64,000 nucleotides of DNA from Porphyromonas catoniae ATCC 51270 (GTDB taxonomy: Bacteria; Bacteroidota; Bacteroidia; Bacteroidales; Porphyromonadaceae): positions 1-64,000 of the forward strand of contig NZ_JDFF01000025.1 in NCBI RefSeq assembly GCF_000565015.1, read 5' to 3'. A program made the position numbers and the translations under genes. Of this stretch, positions 54,001 to 61,921 are shown one piece after another; the stretch's first letter is position 1, and each line of letters starts with the position of its first letter. The notes below the pieces were generated by a model that saw only the letters and a program-made list of their open reading frames with translations, was not told the DNA's origin and searched no databases.

Positions 54001-54150
54001 TGTACCTGTTACGACGACATTAGCTGCGATGATCGGCTCATTACCTGGGGCAGAGACCACCACACCTGTGGCAGTGATATGTGCCTCTTGAGCCTCGGCT
54101 ATCCCAAGGGGGAGAGCTAGGAGGAGGAGTGTAAATAATCTTCTTTTCAT
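51037..54150 (-). CDS. SusC/RagA family TonB-linked outer membrane protein
   Basis: A 1037-aa TonB-dependent importer. Signal peptide MKRRLFTLLLLALPLGIAEA, then the regulatory-like domain (GNEPIIAANVVVTGTPSIGA), the SusC-type sequence LDQIVVVAYGQQKKSSLTG, and a plug with INSEDIESISVLKDAASAAL. The barrel ends TISFGLNVGF. Expression is likely regulated by its long leader: a consensus promoter, a methionine-rich leader ORF and an intrinsic terminator lie before the ATG. If that control is real, methionine or Met-containing peptides would be a candidate cargo; this is inference. Confidence 0.95.
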   Translation of the reverse strand: MKRRLFTLLLLALPLGIAEAQEAHITATGVVVSAPGNEPIIAANVVVTGTPSIGAVTDANGRFSVKVPAGTKSLTVSSLGYTSQQVPVKPGEIRVTLNEDDRVLDQIVVVAYGQQKKSSLTGAATNVKASSLATAKVESVDKALSGKVAGLRVSSQTGTPGAAGTIQIRGAGSINGTTEPLYVVDGVPITVGNYGIGGLSGSTLSTINSEDIESISVLKDAASAALYGSRAANGVVLITTKQGRQGKTRFTLNASTGFSHIATNSYELMNASEHFDYTREAFINRYLLQQDALLPTGANYAQRATLRESYAATLTDKVLAESKEVFVNSRTTRTDWRKELLGGTGRLNDLSLSASGGTEALRYFASLGYNDATSVTPYGAFKRYSGALNVDNKATKWLDLAFKGQVSYTRNEGSQDNSVQRDAVYLTHPVLLAFVSRPSEAKYNADGSLNTNVSPMTKGDSPISRLSPDSYLTEVGTLRGTGNVSAQIRFTDYLSFKTTNAIEYTLLKAFQYTSPLSSDGARQNGTGQRLSNELVVKTTSNVLNFDRDFGEHHVDALAGVEAQSFDRLRTQIAVNQYATTKLKELGNAQFNDGDAQHYGSFLLSYLGRVNYNYDGRYFAGLSLRNDISSKLGRNNRSGIFYSLSAAWRFGRESFLKGNEFLTDAKLRASYGTNGNLPDAEYSWRSLYAFGGSYGTEPAISLSQLANLDLGWEKSRSVNIGLDLTFARRFSLSLEYFDKHTTDLLMAVPVSYNYAVDTRQGNSGELSNRGFEAELHATDLLNSKSLRWDLDFSLTKIRSRVESLPNGDIINGPKSLYVYRAGEDVYSFYLPTWLGVDPTTGLGRFLIDPTKPAEPSNITYRYDEAGRAPTKSAYPKVYGGLTNTLSYGGFTLSALVTYQFGGHLLEGSSHYVKGDGRRLGVLNQVKELVGNYWTPTNTGASNPLPIFNSPLNSGEWSTRTIYSTDFIRLKELSLSYALPKKVTDVLRLSSLRLSLTANNLLYLYAATKDKELEVPINGFRALDVPSLRTISFGLNVGF

Positions 54151-54212
54151 CTTCGTTCTGTCTGCTTAATGATTGTGTTGCTTTGTGAATTGGATGTGTA
54201 GGGGATAGAAAA

Positions 54213-54257
54213 CAAGAAGCCTCCCTTCGGTGCATTGACCAAAGGGAGGCTTACTTG
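54213..54257 (-). terminator. intrinsic terminator in the susC leader (attenuator candidate)
   Basis: On the minus strand AAGCCTCCCTT (54252-54242) pairs with AAGGGAGGCTT (54227-54217), extended by CAAG/CTTG outside and GGT/ACC inside, then TTTT. It lies 18 bp after the stop of the Met-rich leader ORF and 62 bp before the susC ATG, on the same transcript, so it must be read through for susC expression. Confidence 0.8.
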
Positions 54258-54275
54258 TATGTGGCTATGTAACGA

Positions 54276-54386
54276 CTACATGCGACTAGAGGTAACGCTT
54301 CGACTGAGGCAATGCGGGACATGGACTGACATCATCATGTCAATCATCATCATTCGCCACATGCTCATCGTCATAGTCTGCGTCAT
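54276..54386 (-). CDS. methionine-rich leader peptide (candidate)
   Basis: A 36-codon ORF between a good promoter and an intrinsic terminator, upstream of susC. Eleven of the 36 residues are Met: positions 1, 5, 7, 9, 12-14, 17-19 and 36; the core reads MTMSMWRMMMIDMMMS. Such a peptide before a terminator is the hallmark of ribosome-mediated attenuation in amino-acid operons. An alternative is that the ATG repeats come from a hairpin (TGACAT-GATG-ATGTCA) and are not translated. The antiterminator stem that attenuation requires was not found by eye. Confidence 0.55.
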   Translation of the reverse strand: MTQTMTMSMWRMMMIDMMMSVHVPHCLSRSVTSSRM

Positions 54387-54464
54387 CCTGTCAGTAGCTC
54401 TGTTGACTTAGTAAATCTTATTGCCTGTCTGGAGCGAGGGGATATATACCCCAAGCGTTGTGAG

Positions 54465-54495
54465 CAAAAGTAGATAATAGATTTTATATTACCAA
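54465..54495 (-). promoter_or_regulatory. promoter of the third susC operon
   Basis: On the minus strand TTG (54495-54493), 20 bases, then TACTTTTG (54472-54465). This matches the Bacteroidetes consensus and implies a leader of roughly 300 nt. Confidence 0.75.
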
Positions 54496-54625
54496 ATATT
54501 TACAATCCAAATCTTCTGCTAACACCTCGATTGAAGTTTCCGTTAGAGGTAAAATCCTCTTGCAGAAACGGAACACAACACCCTATAAATCAACATACTA
54601 TAAAAGGCCTCTCAAATAGCCTCGA
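54496..54625. other. intergenic
   Basis: AT-rich sequence between the susC promoter and array 6. Nothing recognised. Confidence 0.4.
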
Positions 54626-54734
54626 TGAGTTACCACAACTCGTTATTGTGACTTACCATAACTCGTCACAAAGACTTACCATAACTCATCTCGGCGAGTT
54701 ACCATAACTCGTCAAAGCGACTTATGGTAACTCG
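54626..54734. repeat. 23-bp-period palindrome array 6
   Basis: Five units at 54626, 54649, 54672, 54695 and 54718 with six-base spacers; total 109 bp. Centres are CCA four times and then TGG. The stem GCCTTTATTTAGGC follows 19 bp later (54753-54766). It lies between the divergent susC and alcohol dehydrogenase promoters. Confidence 0.95.
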
Positions 54735-54933
54735 CCACTGCCCTTTCACAATGCCTTTATTTAGGCACTTTGCAGAGGGTCAAAATCTCATCCCCAAAGT
54801 CCCTTCATCCGCTCACCCTGATGTCCCTTTTATTTCTCCATTCTCCATATATGATTAGGTGTAGGCGATCCACCTGAGACAGGGGGGATAGCCCCAAGCC
54901 CAAAGGCTCCCAAAAGTCTTTATAAAATTGCGC

Positions 54934-54941
54934 TAACTTTG
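54934..54941 (+). promoter_or_regulatory. -7 box of the alcohol dehydrogenase gene
   Basis: TAACTTTG on the plus strand, 35 bp before the ATG. No matching TTG. Confidence 0.5.
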
Positions 54942-54976
54942 CTCAAGAAGTAGAATAATTAAGGATAGACGCATCT

Positions 54977-56020
54977 ATGAAGCAAGTAAAAGCCTATGGC
55001 ACAAAGGCCATAAACGCACCGCTGGAGGAACTCACCATCAGCCGTCGTAGCCTACGCCCCTCGGACGTAGAGTTTGAGGTACTCTACTGTGGCATCTGTC
55101 ACTCCGACCTACACAGTATTAAGGGCGACTTTGGCGAGCCCTTCCTCCCGCTTGTCCCTGGACACGAGATACTGGGGCGTGTGACGGCTATCGGAGCAGA
55201 CGTGAAGGACTTCCAAGTCGGCGAGCTCGTTGGTGTAGGTTGTATCGTTGGGAGCTGTGGACACTGCGACTCGTGTCATGAGGGTCTGGAGCAGTTCTGC
55301 GACGAGGGGGTAACCTTCTCCTTCAATAGTGCCGATAAGATCTCGGGCGGGCAGACATTCGGTGGCTTCTCAAAGACCTATGTGTGCGAAGACAAGTACG
55401 TCCTCCACATGCCAGCCTTCGACAATCTCCCGATGGCAGCCCCATTACTTTGTGCTGGTATCACGGTCTACTCCCCTCTCAGACACTGGCAGGCAGGACC
55501 AGGGAAGCATATCGGTGTACTCGGCATAGGTGGGCTTGGGCATCTAGCCGTGCGTATCGCCAAGGCAATGGGTGCGGAGGTAACGGTCTTCACCACATCC
55601 CCCTCGAAGGTAAACGACGCCAAGCGTCTCGGGGCAGACCACGCCATCCTCTCCTCTGACACCGACGCGATGAAGCAAATGCGTGGTAAGATTGACTTCA
55701 TCATCGACACAGTCTCTGCTGGACACGATGTGAATAGCTACCTCAACCTCCTCCGTCATGATGGTAGTGTCGTCGTAGTAGGTCTCCCCAACGAACCACT
55801 TCAAGTCGCAGCTTACGCTGTCGTACGTGGGCGTCATAGCCTCTCGGGCTCAAACATCGGTGGGATCGCAGAGACACAGGAGATGCTTGACTTCTGCTAT
55901 AAGCATGGCATTGTTGCAGAGGGCGAAGTCCTGCCTATCAGCCGAGTGAACGAAGCCCTTGATCGTCTCGAGCGAGGAGACATTCGATACCGCTTCGTCC
56001 TTGACCTCAAGGAGCTTTAA
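54977..56020 (+). CDS. zinc-dependent NAD(P)-linked alcohol dehydrogenase (CAD/YahK type)
   Basis: Medium-chain dehydrogenase, 347 aa. The catalytic zinc ligands are Cys38 and His63-Glu64 (CGICHSD and GHEILG), and the structural zinc cysteines are 94, 97, 100 and 108. The Rossmann motif GVLGIGGLGHLA sits in the middle. The layout matches the cinnamyl-alcohol/aldehyde reductase group, so broad aldehyde reduction with NADPH is likely. It is monocistronic, with its own promoter box and a strong terminator at 56074-56115. Confidence 0.93.
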   Translation: MKQVKAYGTKAINAPLEELTISRRSLRPSDVEFEVLYCGICHSDLHSIKGDFGEPFLPLVPGHEILGRVTAIGADVKDFQVGELVGVGCIVGSCGHCDSCHEGLEQFCDEGVTFSFNSADKISGGQTFGGFSKTYVCEDKYVLHMPAFDNLPMAAPLLCAGITVYSPLRHWQAGPGKHIGVLGIGGLGHLAVRIAKAMGAEVTVFTTSPSKVNDAKRLGADHAILSSDTDAMKQMRGKIDFIIDTVSAGHDVNSYLNLLRHDGSVVVVGLPNEPLQVAAYAVVRGRHSLSGSNIGGIAETQEMLDFCYKHGIVAEGEVLPISRVNEALDRLERGDIRYRFVLDLKEL

Positions 56021-56073
56021 GCGAAGCCGTATACTTCCGTACCACTTCTCTGCTACTCCACTTCTAACACCTC

Positions 56074-56115
56074 AGGGCTTCTCTTTGCCTTAGTCATTAA
56101 GCAAAGAGAAGCCCT
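56074..56115. terminator. bidirectional terminator
   Basis: AGGGCTTCTCTTTGC (56074-56088) pairs perfectly with GCAAAGAGAAGCCCT (56101-56115). It separates the convergent alcohol dehydrogenase and GNAT genes. Confidence 0.8.
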
Positions 56116-56175
56116 AAGTTATATACTAGGATAACGTTTAATACAAGGTGTACAGCTAAGAAGCCGAGGTAGAGG

Positions 56176-56667
56176 CTAGCGTACGATGCGCTGATAGGCA
56201 AAGCGTGGATAGCCATCGGAGGCTATAATCACGCCACAACGCGTGAAGCCAAACGAGGTAAGTAGCTCCTGCATCTTTCGGTTATCCGCATGTGTGTCTA
56301 CACGGATATTCTCCACTTGATTGCAGCACCAGTCAAAGACAAACCGTGCTACCCCACGCACCTCGCCACCCGAAGCAAGGCGATGAATAACCCCGTAAGG
56401 CTCATCATTCAACCACTGCCCATCCCTTAGCTCTGCATAGGTAGGCTCCTCCTCAATCCCGAAATAAAACGTAGCAACAATGCCCAGACCTTCCTCTTCA
56501 CACACGTAGCTATTGCCTTTAGCCATATCCCCGAGGAGAAGCTCCGATGTTGGATAGCCTGATCGCCACTGATTCGGGTTACCCGTCTCAGCCATAAACT
56601 GCCGAGCCAGCTCAGTGATTACCAAAAGGCGAGGGAGGTCGGCAGGGGTACTCTTACGGATTATCAT
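56176..56667 (-). CDS. GNAT family N-acetyltransferase
   Basis: A 163-aa GNAT protein. N-terminal MIIRKSTPADLPRLLVITELAR and the late block NIRVDTHADNRKMQELLTSFGF followed by TRCGVI are the family pattern; the acetyl-CoA loop (RLASGGEVRGVARFVF) is recognisable. The substrate is unknown. It follows rsmA on the minus strand by 20 bp and is probably cotranscribed with it. Confidence 0.9.
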   Translation of the reverse strand: MIIRKSTPADLPRLLVITELARQFMAETGNPNQWRSGYPTSELLLGDMAKGNSYVCEEEGLGIVATFYFGIEEEPTYAELRDGQWLNDEPYGVIHRLASGGEVRGVARFVFDWCCNQVENIRVDTHADNRKMQELLTSFGFTRCGVIIASDGYPRFAYQRIVR

Positions 56668-56687
56668 AGGCAGGGGATAGGTCAGCT

Positions 56688-57470
56688 CTACCCTTGATGC
56701 GCCTCTAGACGTAGGGTGAGCGAGATGAACTCCTCTACACCGAGCTGCTCAGGACGCTGAGAGAAAATCGAGTCAGAGTAGTCATAATCTGAGCCAAAGA
56801 GACCACGCAGAGAGTTTCGCAGGGTCTTACGTCGCTGATTGAAGCCCGTCTTCACAACTTGCTTAAAGAGCGTCTCGGAGCAGCCAAGGCTCTGTCGTGC
56901 ATTTCTTCGTAGACGGATTACACCACTCTTGACCTTAGGGGGCGGATTGAAAACATGCTCATCCACCGTAAAGAGGTACTCGACATCATACCATGCCTGC
57001 AGGAGGACACTGAGGATGCCGTAGTCCTTGTTGCCCGGGGGAGAGGCCAGACGCTTGGCAACCTCCCGCTGCAACATACCCGAGCAGAAAGGGATGCGCT
57101 CCCTATAGTCCAGCACACGAAAAAAGATCTGAGAAGAAATATTGTATGGGTAATTCCCAATAAGACAAAAGGGGAAGTCTCCAGCAAAGTATTCCTCAAT
57201 GGGGATACGCAAGAAGTCCCCCTCGATAATGCGTCCTTCTAGTGCAGGGAAGTGCTCCCTGAGGTAGGTCACACTCTCGCTATCGAGTTCAATCACATGC
57301 GTGTCATAGCCCTTCTGGAGGAGGAACTGCGTCAGCACACCCATGCCTGGCCCTATCTCCAGCACAGGTAGCCCTCGATACTCAGTGAGTGTATCTGCTA
57401 TACGCTCCGCAATGGAGAGGTCAGTGAGAAAATGCTGACCCAACGCCTTCTTTGCTTTAACTTGCTGCAT
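56688..57470 (-). CDS. rsmA: 16S rRNA dimethyladenosine methyltransferase
   Basis: RsmA/KsgA, 260 aa, dimethylates the adjacent adenines of 16S helix 45 late in 30S assembly. Start [16 protein letters not shown] motif [13 protein letters not shown], and the catalytic motif [15 protein letters not shown] are all present. The C-terminal block [15 protein letters not shown] is typical. It is divergent from the UPF0104 membrane protein gene. Confidence 0.97.
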   Translation of the reverse strand: MQQVKAKKALGQHFLTDLSIAERIADTLTEYRGLPVLEIGPGMGVLTQFLLQKGYDTHVIELDSESVTYLREHFPALEGRIIEGDFLRIPIEEYFAGDFPFCLIGNYPYNISSQIFFRVLDYRERIPFCSGMLQREVAKRLASPPGNKDYGILSVLLQAWYDVEYLFTVDEHVFNPPPKVKSGVIRLRRNARQSLGCSETLFKQVVKTGFNQRRKTLRNSLRGLFGSDYDYSDSIFSQRPEQLGVEEFISLTLRLEAHQG

Positions 57471-57588
57471 GAGAAATCAATAAAACTTATTACATTTGTT
57501 CGGACGAAAGTAGCACTTTTACTATAATACGGCTACAGAACGGCTCTTGGAGGGTATGAGAAACGCCCCCGGAGATCGTAATAAAATT

Positions 57589-58629
57589 ATGAAGATTAAC
57601 CCCACGCTGAAGTCTATTCTCTGGATCATCATCCCGCTTGCTCTCGGTGGGCTGGGCTTCTATGGCCTATACCGAGATACGGACTGGCAGGAGCTGATGA
57701 CGACGCTTCGCACGGGGGTTAACTATCCTATCCTGATCTTTAGTCTACTCTTTGGGCTGATGAGCAACCTTTGTCGAGGACTTCGCTGGGAGCTCCTCGT
57801 TCGTCCCATAGTCAGCGATGGCGCACCCCCTAGGCGCATCAATGCTGTCTGCACCGTGCTCGGCTCCTATACAGTCAATATGGGCATCCCCCGCTCAGGC
57901 GAGGTATGGCGGTGCGTGGAGATGGAGCGTCGGGAGGATCTACCCTTCGCCGGGCTCTTCGGCACGCTCATTGTGGATCGTCTGGTGGACGTGTGTATGC
58001 TCTCGATGATCCTCGTGGTGATCGTGCTGAGCAGTACAGACTTCTTCAGAGACTACCTCGCAGCACACCCCGAGGTGTGGCTGGGGCTGATGGACTTCGT
58101 ACAGTCGGTATGGTTCTTCCTACTCATAGCCATCGGGCTGGGGTCGCTGGCACTACTCGTGTGGCTACTCAGATGCCGTCGGGAGAGCAGGATAGCACGC
58201 TTCTTCGTCCACATCTGGGAGGGGATGGTGAGTATCCAGCACATGCCACAGAGGGGGAAGTTCCTCTTCCTCACGGCGATGATCTGGGTAGGCTACTTCT
58301 TCTACTTCTACTTGGCACTCTTTGCCTTTGAAGCGACCCAGCACATCCCCTTCTCGGTAGCGTGTATCGCCTTCGCCATGAGCAGTATGTCGGTGATCGT
58401 ACCGGTACAGGCTGGGATGGGGGCATGGCATGCAGCGGTGATCATCACCTTCACGACCTTCGGCATGGCAGAGCAACCCGCCAAGGACTTCGCCTTCATC
58501 GTCCATACGGCACAGACCCTATGGATCACGCTCATCGGGCTCGGAGCGATCATCGCCCTGCCCATCATCAATAGACACTACAAGCGGGTACGAGGCCCCC
58601 AGCCTAGCCCCGAGACTACAGATAACTAA
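57589..58629 (+). CDS. UPF0104 / lysylphosphatidylglycerol synthase-like membrane protein
   Basis: Polytopic membrane protein, 346 aa when read from the ATG at 57589 (MKINPTLKSILWIIIPLALG); an upstream ATG at 57547 is less likely. About eight membrane helices. It matches the flippase-like domain of MprF and AglD (LRWELLVRP; GEVWRCVEMERREDLPF; VPVQAGMGAWHAAVI). No catalytic LPG synthase domain is attached, so a lipid-handling role is likely but the lipid is unknown. It precedes pepD by 38 bp. Confidence 0.9.
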   Translation: MKINPTLKSILWIIIPLALGGLGFYGLYRDTDWQELMTTLRTGVNYPILIFSLLFGLMSNLCRGLRWELLVRPIVSDGAPPRRINAVCTVLGSYTVNMGIPRSGEVWRCVEMERREDLPFAGLFGTLIVDRLVDVCMLSMILVVIVLSSTDFFRDYLAAHPEVWLGLMDFVQSVWFFLLIAIGLGSLALLVWLLRCRRESRIARFFVHIWEGMVSIQHMPQRGKFLFLTAMIWVGYFFYFYLALFAFEATQHIPFSVACIAFAMSSMSVIVPVQAGMGAWHAAVIITFTTFGMAEQPAKDFAFIVHTAQTLWITLIGLGAIIALPIINRHYKRVRGPQPSPETTDN

Positions 58630-58667
58630 CTAAACCTATTCACTCACCCTCGCAACGAACAGAAGCT

Positions 58668-60122
58668 ATGGCAACAGAAATCAAATCCCTCGCTCCACAG
58701 TCCGTATGGAGCTTCTTCTACGACCTGACCCAGATCCCCCGCCCCACTGGCCATACACAAGCCGTACAGGAGTACGTGCTCGAGCTGGGCAAGCGACTAG
58801 GGCTGGAGACACACCGAGATGCGACGGGCAACGTACTCATCCGCAAGCCTGCCACAACAGGACTAGAGGGACGCCCAGTAGTCACCCTACAGGCACACCT
58901 AGATATGGTACCCCAAAAGAACAGCCACATCCAGCACGACTTCACTCGTGACCCCATAGATGCCTATATCGATGGTGAGTGGGTAACAGCACGCGACACA
59001 ACCCTCGGAGCCGACAACGGCATCGGTGCAGCCTACGCTATGGCTGTACTAGCAGACAACACCCTCAAGCATGGCCCCATAGAAGCACTCTTCACCATCG
59101 ACGAAGAGGTCGGTATGGTAGGGGCAAATGGTCTGCAATCAGACTTCTCCAAGGGGGATATCCTCATCAACCTCGACAGTGAGGAGGAGGGACTCCTCTT
59201 CGTAGGCTGCGCTGGTGGGATAGACGTCAATGTAAACCTAGAGTATAAGGACCAAGAGCCCACTCCCGAGGGCGACATCGCCATACGCATCGCCCTGACA
59301 GGGCTACGTGGCGGACACTCAGGGATGGATATCCACCTCGGTCGTGCCAATGCCAATAAGCAGCTTGCCCGACTACTGAAGTATGCCATCGCCGACTATG
59401 GTGCTCGCCTCGTCTCGTTCGACGGGGGCTCGGCTCGCAATGCGATCCCACGTGAGTGCTTTGCCGTCGTTACCCTCCCCGAGGCAGATGCCGATGGGCT
59501 GTGGGAGCTCGCCTCAGATTTCCTCGATACACTACGCACGGAGTACAAGGGCATAGAGGAGTCGATCAGCTTGACCCTAGAGCGCACTGAGATGCCCAAG
59601 ACAGTCATCCCCGAGGAGATCCAGGATGCGATCATCAATGCCCTCGTAGGGTGCGTCAATGGAGTACAGAGCATGCTCACGGACTTTGCAGGCATAGTCG
59701 AAGCCTCGACAAATATGGCTCGTGTGACCTTCGGAGACGGAAAGTTCTCGGCGAAGTTCTTCGTACGTAGCTCCTCCGAGACGAGGAAGGAGGAAGTAGC
59801 CTCCGAGATAGAGAGCATCATGAACCTAGCGGGTGCCAACGTAGACTTCTCCGGTGCCTACAACGGCTGGGCACCCAATGCCTCCTCCCCTATCCTCAAG
59901 ACCCTGAGCAAAGCCTGCGAAGAGGTGCTCGGCAAGACCCCCGAGGTCACCGTCATCCACGCAGGACTGGAGTGCGGTATCATCCAGGGAGCCATGCCCA
60001 ATATGGATATGATCTCCATCGGCCCCGACATCCGCTCACCACACTCCCCTGATGAGAAGGTACACATCGCTTCGGTAGAGCGCACTTGGCGCATCCTCAC
60101 CAGAGCGTTAGAATTAGTATAA
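58668..60122 (+). CDS. pepD: aminoacyl-histidine dipeptidase (Xaa-His dipeptidase)
   Basis: Cytosolic M20-family dipeptidase, 484 aa. Zinc ligands lie in LQAHLDMVPQKN, TTLGADNGIGAAYAM and DEEVGMVGANGL, which also supplies the catalytic Glu. The central lid domain (GLRGGHSGMDIHLGRANANK) is typical. The C-terminal block SIGPDIRSPHSPDEKVHI completes the metal site. It fits a peptide-fermenting lifestyle. It may be cotranscribed with the upstream membrane gene and the downstream fabD (40-bp gap). Confidence 0.96.
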   Translation: MATEIKSLAPQSVWSFFYDLTQIPRPTGHTQAVQEYVLELGKRLGLETHRDATGNVLIRKPATTGLEGRPVVTLQAHLDMVPQKNSHIQHDFTRDPIDAYIDGEWVTARDTTLGADNGIGAAYAMAVLADNTLKHGPIEALFTIDEEVGMVGANGLQSDFSKGDILINLDSEEEGLLFVGCAGGIDVNVNLEYKDQEPTPEGDIAIRIALTGLRGGHSGMDIHLGRANANKQLARLLKYAIADYGARLVSFDGGSARNAIPRECFAVVTLPEADADGLWELASDFLDTLRTEYKGIEESISLTLERTEMPKTVIPEEIQDAIINALVGCVNGVQSMLTDFAGIVEASTNMARVTFGDGKFSAKFFVRSSSETRKEEVASEIESIMNLAGANVDFSGAYNGWAPNASSPILKTLSKACEEVLGKTPEVTVIHAGLECGIIQGAMPNMDMISIGPDIRSPHSPDEKVHIASVERTWRILTRALELV

Positions 60123-60162
60123 TCACCATAACCCATAACTAGTCAAACAAACAGAGAAGTAA

Positions 60163-61050
60163 ATGAGTAAAACAGCTTATGTATTCCCCGGACAAGGGGC
60201 ACAGTTCGTAGGCATGGGGAAGGAGCTCTACTCGAGCCATCCCGTCGCCAAGGAGCTATTCGATAAGGCCAATGAGATCCTTGGCTTCCGCATCACGGAC
60301 ATCATGTTCGATGGGACAGATGAGGAGCTCAAGCAGACCAAGGTCACACAGCCTGCCGTCTTCCTACACTCGGTCATCCGTGCCGTATGCCTCGGCGAGG
60401 AGTTCCAGCCCGACATGGTAGCAGGGCACTCGCTCGGGGAGTTCTCTGCACTCGTAGCCTCTGGTGCCCTTAGCTTCGAGGATGGGCTTCGCCTCGTCTC
60501 CAAGCGTGCCCTAGCAATGCAGGCTGCCTGCGAAGCTAACCCCGGTACGATGGCTGCCGTACTCGGTCTGCCCGATGAGAAGGTCGAGGAGGTCGTCAAG
60601 AGCATCGAGGGAGCTGTGGTCGTAGCTGCAAACTTCAACTGCCCAGGTCAGCTCGTCATCTCGGGCAGCATTGAGGGCGTAGACAAGGCTTGCGAACTGC
60701 TCAAGGAGGCAGGTGCTAAGCGAGCCCTTCGCCTCAACGTCGGCGGTGCCTTCCACTCTCCCCTGATGGAGCCAGCCCGTGTAGAGCTGGAGGCTGCGAT
60801 CGAGAGTACGGAGTTCCATACTCCACGTTGCCCAATCTATCAGAACGTCACCGCTGCACCCACTACAGACATCGACACGATCCGTCGTAACCTCATCGCA
60901 CAGCTTACCGCTCCCGTACGCTGGACAGAGAGCGCAAAGGCAATGGTCGCAGATGGTGCTAGCCGCTTCATCGAAGTAGGGCCAGGTGCTGTCCTGCAGG
61001 GGCTTGTCAAGAAGATTGCCCCCGAGGTAGAGACCGAGGGAAGACAATAA
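60163..61050 (+). CDS. fabD: malonyl-CoA:ACP transacylase
   Basis: FabD, 295 aa, loads malonyl groups on acyl carrier protein for fatty-acid synthesis. FPGQGAQFVGMGKEL at the N-terminus and the catalytic Ser90 in AGHSLGEFSAL are clear. The active-site His region VGGAFHSPLMEPA and the end EVGPGAVLQGLVKKI are conserved. It is alone from other fab genes here and ends at the terminator at 61081. Confidence 0.96.
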   Translation: MSKTAYVFPGQGAQFVGMGKELYSSHPVAKELFDKANEILGFRITDIMFDGTDEELKQTKVTQPAVFLHSVIRAVCLGEEFQPDMVAGHSLGEFSALVASGALSFEDGLRLVSKRALAMQAACEANPGTMAAVLGLPDEKVEEVVKSIEGAVVVAANFNCPGQLVISGSIEGVDKACELLKEAGAKRALRLNVGGAFHSPLMEPARVELEAAIESTEFHTPRCPIYQNVTAAPTTDIDTIRRNLIAQLTAPVRWTESAKAMVADGASRFIEVGPGAVLQGLVKKIAPEVETEGRQ

Positions 61051-61080
61051 GCCACCATCACTTCACCTCAAGGAACCCAG

Positions 61081-61114
61081 AAGGGGAACAGTAGCCACAG
61101 CTACTGCTCCCCTT
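61081..61114 (+). terminator. terminator after fabD
   Basis: AAGGGGAACAGTAGC pairs with GCTACTGCTCCCCTT with one mismatch, around a CACA loop, followed by CCCTTTTT. Confidence 0.85.
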
Positions 61115-61343
61115 CCCTTTTTAGTGAAGCCGAAATCCCAGAGCTCATCTCTCCCAATCCGCGTGCAATCGTCTAATGATCAAGCATAACCGCATCACAT
61201 CCCTGCGAACACACATTATTTCCCAAGAGCACTCCTACCTTTATTCATAAATAGGCTCGGTAGTAACCTCTCCAGCTCTTGATCACCAAACTTTATCACA
61301 CTCATAATTAACCACATACAAAGACAGAAAGAACAACAAGTGA
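61115..61343. other. intergenic
   Basis: Between the fabD terminator and array 7. No feature is recognised. Confidence 0.4.
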
Positions 61344-61452
61344 CGAGTTACTATAAGTCGTCACAAAGAGTTATGGTAACTCGTGCTGAAGAGTTGTGGT
61401 AACTCGCCGAAGAGAGTTATGGTAAGTCGTTTCAACGACTTATGGTAACTCT
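61344..61452. repeat. 23-bp-period palindrome array 7
   Basis: Five units at 61344, 61367, 61390, 61413 and 61436 with six-base spacers; total 109 bp. Centres are CTA and then TGG four times, as in array 5. The stem CCCTTTATCTAAGGG follows 19 bp later (61471-61485). Confidence 0.95.
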
Positions 61453-61603
61453 TTATCCACCCTCCACTCCCCCTTTATCTAAGGGCTTTTATAGCGGGGC
61501 AGAAAAGCAGTGAAGAGCATAAAAGAAATGGATGAAGAAGTGACCATTCAGGTGCTCTCAACAGGATGTTTAGATATCATACAGGTTTCATTTCCAAACT
61601 TTG

Positions 61604-61611
61604 TACCTTTG
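61604..61611 (+). promoter_or_regulatory. -7 box upstream of the TonB receptor
   Basis: TACCTTTG on the plus strand, 310 bp before the receptor ATG. No consensus TTG; a TTT lies 15 bases upstream. Confidence 0.4.
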
Positions 61612-61629
61612 TGGTACTACTTCACTATA

Positions 61630-61854
61630 ATGCTAAGTGACACAATGAAGTACATAGCTCAAGCAGAGAATAAAGCATGCTGGCTGTACCACAACTCCCT
61701 AATAGGAAGCATCATCCCAGCACATAAAATGATGATTTTTCATCCGCAGGAAGCATCACCCCTGATACACAATTTCATCACCTCCTCAGGAGCACAGCCC
61801 CCTCTAGATAGACATATTCATATTCCTGAATACGTCTACCAGTCGCAAGGATAA
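61630..61854 (+). CDS. possible small protein (doubtful)
   Basis: A 74-codon frame from the ATG at 61630, starting about 18 bp downstream of the -7 box and ending 67 bp before the receptor gene. I recognise no family; it has a mixed composition with several His and Ile residues and no signal peptide. It may be only a long leader of the receptor mRNA. A longer version from 61510 is unlikely because the promoter box falls inside it. Confidence 0.2.
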   Translation: MLSDTMKYIAQAENKACWLYHNSLIGSIIPAHKMMIFHPQEASPLIHNFITSSGAQPPLDRHIHIPEYVYQSQG

Positions 61855-61921
61855 TTACGCTAAAGTCACATCCTCGTTCAAACACTGGATTCTAAAACCT
61901 AAACATTCATTTTGACAACTC

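Noticed and set aside
61510-61629. longer start for the small frame before the TonB receptor
   Set aside because: The -7 promoter box at 61604 lies inside it, so the first 40 codons would not be transcribed from that promoter.
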